DNA of 12,342 nt from an uncultured Lachnospiraceae bacterium (GTDB lineage: Bacteria > Bacillota > Clostridia > Lachnospirales > Lachnospiraceae). This document shows, in pieces, positions 1-5,606 of the stretch. The translations under genes were made by a program, and so were the position numbers. The DNA is taken from NCBI GenBank assembly GCA_947625995.1, contig CANQQN010000037.1, positions 1 to 12,342 on the forward strand. Reading direction: 5' to 3'. The number at the start of each line of letters is the position of its first letter. Within the stretch, counting starts at the first letter, position 1. The notes beneath the pieces are model-generated. The model was not told the origin of the DNA. It was given only the letters and a program-made list of their open reading frames with translations, and ran no database searches.

Positions 1-305
1 TCGGTTCGCCCACTTACACGGCGGATCTTGCTGTCCTTTTGGTAGATATGATCCAGACGGACAAATACGGGATCTACCACGCCACCAACGAGGGCGTCTG
101 CTCTTGGGCGGATTTCGCGCGAGAGATTTTTGCGCAGGCGGGGAAGGACGTGACGGTCCGCAATGTGACCACCGAGGAATACGGCGCAAAGGCGCCCCGT
201 CCGAAAAACTCCCGGATGTCAAAGGAAAAGCTGGTGCAGAACGGATTTGCAAAGCTTCCTCACTGGAAGGATGCCCTTGGCCGGTATCTGAAGGAGATCC
301 TGTGA
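1..305 (+). CDS. rfbD: dTDP-4-dehydrorhamnose reductase, C-terminal part (5' end outside window)
   Basis: RmlD/RfbD reduces dTDP-4-keto-L-rhamnose to dTDP-L-rhamnose with NAD(P)H, the last step of dTDP-rhamnose synthesis in the cytoplasm. The reading frame is open from the window edge (codons begin at base 3) and reads GSPTYTADLAVLLVDMI, the family's conserved segment near the C-terminus. It continues with GIYHATNEGVCSWADFAREI and the PRP-x-NS-x-M-S-K-x-L stretch typical of the RmlD C-terminal substrate-binding lobe, and ends with WKDALGRYLKEIL at a TGA at 303-305. About 100 of the usual 280-300 residues are present; the Rossmann NAD(P) domain and the catalytic YxxxK lie upstream. An internal TTG at 39 is not the start, because homology continues upstream of it. 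Being first in the run before the exporter, it suggests that rhamnose is a building block of the glycan made here. Confidence 0.88.
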   Translation, partial: GSPTYTADLAVLLVDMIQTDKYGIYHATNEGVCSWADFAREIFAQAGKDVTVRNVTTEEYGAKAPRPKNSRMSKEKLVQNGFAKLPHWKDALGRYLKEIL

Positions 306-325
306 AGATTACACGGCAGCGCGGC

Positions 326-339
326 GCTTTCGCGAAAGC
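326..339. repeat. 14-bp perfect palindrome in the rfbD-wzm spacer
   Basis: GCTTTCGCGAAAGC equals its own reverse complement. As RNA it could form a 5-bp stem with a CGCG loop, but it has no following U-tract, so it is not a convincing terminator. The 76-nt spacer (306-381) shows no clear promoter; a TATCAT at 358-363 has no matching -35. Role unknown; possibly a regulator site or chance. Confidence 0.4.
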
Positions 340-381
340 ACTTCTAAACAGAGATTTTATCATTGACGAGAGGACAGATAT

Positions 382-1767
382 ATGTCTAAAATAGTGCGAA
401 TTTGTCTGGCAGGGGCCGTCGGGATCCTTCTGGCGGCGCTGATCGGGTTTTTTTATGTGCCGGAGACCAGCGATACCATGACCCTGCATCTGCGGATCAA
501 GGCGGAGAATAAGGACAATTATCAGATGTTCTACCTGAGAGAGGGCGAGACGGGCTACGGGGAGGACCGGGCAAGCACCGGCGCTTATGGCGGCGGCAAT
601 AAGGAGAAGGCGATTTCCTTTTCCATGCCGGTGGATACGGCGTCTGTACGCTTCGATCCGGGCACGCAGCCGGCCACGGTCCATATCACCGGCGCCTATG
701 TCACCTATGAACATCATAAAACAGAACTGACTGCGGATCTGTTTGCCTCTGTGGAGCAGACCCAGCAGATCACATCCATAGAAAAGACGGGGAAAGGCTG
801 CAAGATCGCCACAGATGGCACAGATCCCTACTGTATTCTTGATTTTACAGAGGTGAGAAGCAGCCTGCAGCCTTTTCTGAACAAGGCGCGGGCGGAGGTC
901 ACGTTGTTTTACAAGATCATCCTCAGTGTCATTCTTTTTGTGCTGCTCCTTGCGGGGGCGGTGGTGCTGCCGAAGATCCATTCCCTGATGGCGGAGGTAT
1001 GGCACAGCCGGACGCTGATGTTTCGTCTGGCAAAAAACGATTTCAAGACCAGATACGCAGGCTCCAACTTGGGCATCATCTGGGCGTTTATCCAGCCCAT
1101 CGTTACGGTGGTGGTGTACTGGTTCGTGTTTCAGGTGGGATTCCGCAGCGGTGGTGTCAGCGACTATCCTTACGTGCTCTGGCTCATCAGCGGTCTGATC
1201 CCATGGTTTTTCTTTTCGGAAAGCTGGAACAGCGCTACCAACAGTATGCTGGAGTACAGCTACCTTGTGAAAAAGGTAGTGTTTAAGATCAGCATCCTTC
1301 CTATTGTAAAGATCATCTCCGCGTTATTTGTACATGTGTTTTTTATCTGCTTCCTGATTTTTATGTTCTGCCTGTACGGCTACTGGCCGGACATCTACGT
1401 GATACAATTGGTCTATTACAGCTTCTGCATGATTATGCTGGTGCTGGGCCTGTCCTATCTGACCTGTTCTATCGTGGTGTTTTTCAGGGATCTGGGGCAG
1501 ATCATCAGCATTATCCTTCAGGTAGGCGTATGGATGACTCCTATCATGTGGAATGTGAATATGCTGGGCAGCGACATTGCGTGGGTCATGAAGCTGAATC
1601 CTATGTATTATGTAGTGTACGGCTATAGAGGCGCGCTGATGGACAAGACTTGGTTTTTTGAGGATCTTCCTCTGACTGTCTATTTCTGGACGGTAACGGC
1701 TGTGATGTTCGGATTGGGGACGCTGGTCTTCAAGAGGCTGAAGGTGCACTTTGCCGACGTGTTATAA
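382..1767 (+). CDS. wzm: ABC-2 polysaccharide export permease (Wzm/TagG-like) with N-terminal extracytoplasmic domain
   Basis: Membrane subunit of a polysaccharide ABC exporter that would move lipid-linked glycan out of the cytoplasm with the ATPase encoded next door. Residues ~205-461 are the usual ABC-2 permease: a basic cytoplasmic start (LAKNDFKTRYAGSNLG), then about six hydrophobic segments (roughly 229-252, 263-280, 308-333, 340-367, 371-390, 430-450) and the family motifs WAFIQPI, SGLIPWFFF and LNPMYYVVYGYR. The first 200 residues are extra. A membrane segment at ~4-26, preceded by Lys/Arg, leads to a soluble ~145-residue region (~28-172), and a second membrane segment (~174-197) returns to the cytoplasm. 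The soluble region should therefore lie outside the membrane. Ordinary Wzm/TagG proteins are about 260-280 residues, so at 461 this one is a fusion. Start ATG 382 lies just after a purine-rich GAGAGGAC. The gene sits 51 nt before the ATPase gene, presumably in one operon. Confidence 0.88.
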   Translation: MSKIVRICLAGAVGILLAALIGFFYVPETSDTMTLHLRIKAENKDNYQMFYLREGETGYGEDRASTGAYGGGNKEKAISFSMPVDTASVRFDPGTQPATVHITGAYVTYEHHKTELTADLFASVEQTQQITSIEKTGKGCKIATDGTDPYCILDFTEVRSSLQPFLNKARAEVTLFYKIILSVILFVLLLAGAVVLPKIHSLMAEVWHSRTLMFRLAKNDFKTRYAGSNLGIIWAFIQPIVTVVVYWFVFQVGFRSGGVSDYPYVLWLISGLIPWFFFSESWNSATNSMLEYSYLVKKVVFKISILPIVKIISALFVHVFFICFLIFMFCLYGYWPDIYVIQLVYYSFCMIMLVLGLSYLTCSIVVFFRDLGQIISIILQVGVWMTPIMWNVNMLGSDIAWVMKLNPMYYVVYGYRGALMDKTWFFEDLPLTVYFWTVTAVMFGLGTLVFKRLKVHFADVL

Positions 1768-1784
1768 AGGACAGGCACGAGGGA

Positions 1785-1798
1785 GCGCGCCGGCGCGC
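1785..1798. repeat. 14-bp perfect GC palindrome between wzm and wzt
   Basis: GCGCGCCGGCGCGC is its own reverse complement and consists only of G and C. It lies in the 51-nt spacer between the permease stop and the ATPase start, immediately before the upstream in-frame ATG at 1801. There is no loop or U-tract, so it is not a normal terminator. Function unknown. Confidence 0.4.
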
Positions 1799-1808
1799 CA
1801 ATGGGAAT

Positions 1809-1812
1809 GAGG
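1809..1812 (+). promoter_or_regulatory. Ribosome binding site that decides the wzt start
   Basis: GAGG sits 6 nt before the ATG at 1819. The upstream in-frame ATGs at 1801 and 1807 have no purine-rich site at proper distance; 1801 follows the GC palindrome directly, and the GAGGGA at 1779-1784 is 16 nt away. I therefore start the protein at 1819. Confidence 0.55.
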
Positions 1813-1818
1813 ATTGTT

Positions 1819-3201
1819 ATGAAGGAAACGGTCATTCAGGTCAAGGACCTGAGTAAATTATATAAGCTTTATGAAAAGCCCTCGGACCGGCTGAAGGAAA
1901 GCTTGAGTATCACCAAAAAAGAATACCATAAAAAGCATTATGCATTGAAGCATGTGGATTTTGACGTGAAGCGGGGAGAGTGCGTGGGCATCATCGGCAC
2001 CAACGGCTCCGGTAAATCCACGGTCTTGAAGATCATTACTGGGGTACTGACCCCCACAGGCGGCAGCGTAGGCATCAACGGACGCATTTCCGCCCTGCTG
2101 GAGCTTGGCGCAGGCTTCAATATGGAGTATACCGGCATCGAGAACGTCTATCTCAACGGCACCATGATCGGCTTTACCAAAGAGGAGATTGACGCCAAGC
2201 TGGACGGGATTCTGGAATTCGCGGATATCGGCGATTTTGTGTACCAGCCGGTAAAGACCTATTCCAGCGGTATGCTGGTGCGACTTGCGTTTGCGGTGGC
2301 CATCAACATTGAGCCGGAGATCCTCATCGTGGACGAGGCGCTGTCTGTGGGCGACGTGTTCTTTCAGGCAAAATGCTACCGCAAATTTGAGGAATTTAAA
2401 AAGATGGGCAAGACCATCCTGCTGGTAAGTCATGATCTGGGCAGCGTGGCAAAATACTGTGACCGCGTGATCCTGCTGAACAAGGGCGAAAAGCTGGCGG
2501 AGGGCAAGCCCAAGGAGATCGTGGATCTGTACAAAAAGCTGCTTGTCAACGCGCTGGACGACCCCGAGGAGGCGAAGGCCCTTGTGCAGGAGGGGACCGG
2601 CGAAGACGAAGGGCAGGAGCCCTCTGAAAACGAGGGCGCCGCAAAAGAAAATAACGGCGGCGGGGCGCCTGCGGAAGAAAAGACTGCCGGAGAAAAAAGC
2701 GACGGGATCCGGCAGGATAAAAAGAGCGGAGCATGGAAGGATCATATGCCGAAAAATCCCAAGGTGCTGGAGTACGGGCAAAAAGAGGCGGAGATCATAG
2801 ATTTTGCCATATTGGATGAAAACGGCAATTTTTCCAACAATCTGGAAAAGTGGAAGGAATTTACGGTAAAGATAAAAGTAAAGTTTCATCAGGTCATTCC
2901 GGATCCCATTATGGCCTTTACCATTAAGGATCTGCGGGGAACGGAGATCGCGGGGACCAACACCATGATGGAGGACGCTTATATTGAGGTCAAGGAGCCG
3001 GGAGAAGTTCATGAGGCTGCGTTTTCTCAGGTGATGAGCCTGCAGGGTGGAGAGTATCTGCTGTCCCTTGGCGTCACAGGATTTCAGGGCAACGATTTCA
3101 AGGTGTATCACAGGCTGTACGATGTGTGTGATATGCATGTGTTTTCCGAGAAAAACACGGTGGGCCTGTGCGACTTGAATTCTAAAGTAAAGGTTCGGTG
3201 A
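1819..3201 (+). CDS. wzt: Polysaccharide ABC exporter ATPase (Wzt/TagH-like) with C-terminal glycan-binding type domain
   Basis: Energises export through the neighbouring permease. The protein has 460 residues from the ATG at 1819; a start at 1801 would add six. Residues ~1-240 are an ABC ATPase: Walker A GTNGSGKST (60-68), signature YSSGM (148-152), Walker B ILIVDEA (168-174) and the H-loop His (~205). The sequences ISALLELGAGFNMEYTG and the unusual signature YSSGM rather than LSGGQ are typical of the polysaccharide/teichoic-acid (Wzt, TagH) subfamily. A polar, Glu/Gly/Ala/Lys-rich linker follows (~246-312). The last ~145 residues (from about PKVLEYGQKEAEI) are a beta-rich region with the features of the Wzt C-terminal domain, which in E. 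coli O9a binds the capped non-reducing end of the glycan before export. That domain and the downstream WbdD-like gene support each other. Substrate specificity here is inferred, not visible. Confidence 0.87.
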   Translation: MKETVIQVKDLSKLYKLYEKPSDRLKESLSITKKEYHKKHYALKHVDFDVKRGECVGIIGTNGSGKSTVLKIITGVLTPTGGSVGINGRISALLELGAGFNMEYTGIENVYLNGTMIGFTKEEIDAKLDGILEFADIGDFVYQPVKTYSSGMLVRLAFAVAINIEPEILIVDEALSVGDVFFQAKCYRKFEEFKKMGKTILLVSHDLGSVAKYCDRVILLNKGEKLAEGKPKEIVDLYKKLLVNALDDPEEAKALVQEGTGEDEGQEPSENEGAAKENNGGGAPAEEKTAGEKSDGIRQDKKSGAWKDHMPKNPKVLEYGQKEAEIIDFAILDENGNFSNNLEKWKEFTVKIKVKFHQVIPDPIMAFTIKDLRGTEIAGTNTMMEDAYIEVKEPGEVHEAAFSQVMSLQGGEYLLSLGVTGFQGNDFKVYHRLYDVCDMHVFSEKNTVGLCDLNSKVKVR

Positions 3202-3246
3202 CGGAGACGGGCTTCTGTCGGGCGGACGGCAGGAAAAGGAGTATGC

Positions 3247-5601
3247 ATGGCAGTATTGAATTTAGATTTTTATCAGAACGTGGACAGCTATTCCGACGGG
3301 GAGATTGAGGATGCGCTGCTGGCCTATGTGAAGGGAGAACTGACATGGGAACAGCTGGAAGACCGGGAAGACCGGTATCCGGCGCTGTATCATCTGTCCC
3401 CTCTGCGGGAAAATATCCTGAACTGGTACCCTTTTCGTTCCGGCGCATCGGTGCTGGAGATCGGCTCCGGCTGCGGCGCCATCACAGGCCTGCTCTGCAG
3501 AAAGGCGGCCCGCGTCGTATCGGTGGAATTGTCAAAGCGCCGGGCCTCTATCAATTATGAGCGGTACAAAAGCCTTGACAATCTGGAGATCATGGTAGGC
3601 AACTTAAACGAGATGTCCTTTGACAACACATTTGACTATGTGGTGTTGAACGGCGTTTTGGAGTACGCCATGAGCTTTACCGAGGGAGAAAAACCTTATG
3701 AATCTTTTCTGAAGGGTATAAAAGGATATTTGAAGCAGGACGGGCATTTGCTGATCGCCATCGAAAACCGCCTTGGCCTGAAATATTTCAATGGGGCGCC
3801 GGAAGACCATACCGGCCATTATTACGAGGGGATCGACGGCTATAGGGACAACCGTACGGTGCGTACCTTTTCTAAGGCGGAGCTTTCCGGACTGCTGGAT
3901 GTGTGCGGGCTGAAGGGACAGACCTTTTATTATCCGTATCCCGATTACAAATTTCCTACGGAGATCTTTACGGATCAGACGATCCTGCGCTATCAGTATG
4001 GCAAGCCTTTTGTCAATCTGGATGAGAAGCGCTACCGCATATTTGAAGAGCAGGGCGTCTGGAACGCGCTTACAAAGGACGGTGTTACCGCCAGCTTTGC
4101 CAATTCTTTTTTGGTGGACGCGGTGGAAGCGGCTCCTTCAGAAAAGGGAGCTTCGGTGGAAGCAGCGGACGCAGGCAGCAGAGAGATCCTCTATGTGAAG
4201 CTGAGCAATGACAGGGAGGAGCAATTCCGTATCGCCACCTCCATTGAGCGGCATATGGGGGAGAAGATTGTTGTGAAAAGGCCGCTTACGGAAGCGGCAG
4301 GCGCACACATCAAGACGTTGACGGAGGGCATGGAACTGACGCCGGATCCCCGGTTTGTGAACCTTGGGGGTATCCTTTCGGAAAACGGCAGCATTTATTA
4401 TCCCTTCCTGCGGTCTGCCAGTCTGGACAGCGAGATCAAAGAGATGATCGCGGCAGAAGATGTGGATGAGATCTTGCGCACATTACGAAAAGTGTTCCGG
4501 GAATATGGCAGCGGGGCGAAGGTGTCCGGCCGGTATCAGACGGAGGCTTTCGAGAAAATTTTCGGTCCGGCAAAGCTTGCCATGGATCTTCCCTGCGTGC
4601 AGCCCGCCAATATTGATCTGATCTGCGACAATATCTTCCGGCAGGGGGAAGAGTACCGGATCATCGACTGCGAGTGGGTGTTTGACATGCCGGTTCCCTT
4701 GCCCTTTATCATTTGGCGCTCGGTGAACGAACTGTATACAAAGCATCGGAGCCTGTCCCACCTGATAGACCGCAGGCGTATGATGCTGGAATTTGACATT
4801 GACGATAAGATGAGTCAGGTGTTTTGGCAGTGGGCCACTTATTTTGCCAAGGAATATGTGGGCAGCGGGAAGATCGAGCAATATGTGCGGCCTATGAAAA
4901 TGTTGTCCGTTGACGATATGGTTCAGAAAAACCGAAGGGAGTCCATGCTTTTCTGCAGTCTGTATTATGATCTTGGCGACGGTTACAGCGAGGAGCAAAA
5001 GCTGTACCGGGAGATAGCCATGGACGGAGAACATTTTTCAGTCTCCTTTTCATTGGGAGCGCTGCAGCAAGCGCTTTCAAAGGAAGGAAAAAAGATCGTC
5101 CGGCTGCGGTTCGACCCGCTGGAGGGCGCGCTCTGCGCCTGCCATATTCAGGAGTCAACGGTCAGGCTGACCGCCTATAACCATGTGGACGATTACGAAG
5201 AATGGAAGATTTTTTTGAATCTGGATCCGGTTTATCTCTCTCAGGAGGAGGAAATTCCGGAAACGGTTGTCATAAAGGGAAAGATCCACAGATTTACAGA
5301 TCCGCAGTTGGCTGCCTATCTTGCGAAGAAGATGCCTCTCTGGCAGTGGCAGGGCAGTGATTCGCAGGAATCCATGGTGATGCAGCAGAAGGAGATCGAC
5401 CGGTTAAGGGAAGAACTGCAGGAAAAAGCGGCGGCTTTTGATCAGCTGCTGTCGGAAAAACAGAACGTGGATGCGCAGTACAGCCGGTTGATCGACGATT
5501 TCCAGAAGCTGGAGACAGAATATAAGCAGGCTGTAAAAGAAATCGAAGAAATCCACGCTTCCAGAAGCTGGAAGCTTCTGAATAAGCTGAAAGGGAATTA
5601 A
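3247..5601 (+). CDS. WbdD-like multidomain protein: SAM methyltransferase, kinase-like domain, beta domain, coiled coil
   Basis: 784 residues; AAAGGAG at 3235-3241 places the start at ATG 3247. Domain 1 (~45-250) is a class I SAM methyltransferase: motif I VLEIGSGCGAIT at 69-80, acidic E94 ending the second strand, then FDYVVLNGVLEYA (129-141). Domain 2 (~311-500) looks like an APH/choline-kinase fold: YVKLSND with a candidate ATP lysine K318, a catalytic-loop-like NIDLICDNIF with D457 and N462 in the family's D-x4-N spacing (His replaced by Asn), and IIDCEW with D474 as metal ligand candidate. Domain 3 (~565-700) is probably beta-rich (SVSFS, LRFDP). Residues ~710-770 form a heptad-like coiled coil, followed by a short basic tail (SRSWKLLNKLKG). 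Methyltransferase, then kinase, then coiled coil is the order of WbdD, the chain terminator of E. coli O8/O9/O9a O-antigen. I infer a glycan-capping and chain-length role. It is 45 nt after wzt and 5 nt before the GT gene. Kinase activity is less certain than methyltransferase activity. Confidence 0.78.
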   Translation: MAVLNLDFYQNVDSYSDGEIEDALLAYVKGELTWEQLEDREDRYPALYHLSPLRENILNWYPFRSGASVLEIGSGCGAITGLLCRKAARVVSVELSKRRASINYERYKSLDNLEIMVGNLNEMSFDNTFDYVVLNGVLEYAMSFTEGEKPYESFLKGIKGYLKQDGHLLIAIENRLGLKYFNGAPEDHTGHYYEGIDGYRDNRTVRTFSKAELSGLLDVCGLKGQTFYYPYPDYKFPTEIFTDQTILRYQYGKPFVNLDEKRYRIFEEQGVWNALTKDGVTASFANSFLVDAVEAAPSEKGASVEAADAGSREILYVKLSNDREEQFRIATSIERHMGEKIVVKRPLTEAAGAHIKTLTEGMELTPDPRFVNLGGILSENGSIYYPFLRSASLDSEIKEMIAAEDVDEILRTLRKVFREYGSGAKVSGRYQTEAFEKIFGPAKLAMDLPCVQPANIDLICDNIFRQGEEYRIIDCEWVFDMPVPLPFIIWRSVNELYTKHRSLSHLIDRRRMMLEFDIDDKMSQVFWQWATYFAKEYVGSGKIEQYVRPMKMLSVDDMVQKNRRESMLFCSLYYDLGDGYSEEQKLYREIAMDGEHFSVSFSLGALQQALSKEGKKIVRLRFDPLEGALCACHIQESTVRLTAYNHVDDYEEWKIFLNLDPVYLSQEEEIPETVVIKGKIHRFTDPQLAAYLAKKMPLWQWQGSDSQESMVMQQKEIDRLREELQEKAAAFDQLLSEKQNVDAQYSRLIDDFQKLETEYKQAVKEIEEIHASRSWKLLNKLKGN

Positions 5602-5606
5602 CGAAG

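Noticed and set aside
1858..3138. 426-codon open frame on the minus strand, antisense to wzt
   Set aside because: It mirrors a gene with clear Walker and signature motifs. Its translation is His/Leu/Gln-rich without recognisable domain order, a typical shadow of GC-biased codons.
4483..5034. 183-codon minus-strand open frame within the methyltransferase gene
   Set aside because: No own ribosome site or recognisable motif. The plus strand encodes the kinase-like and beta domains there.
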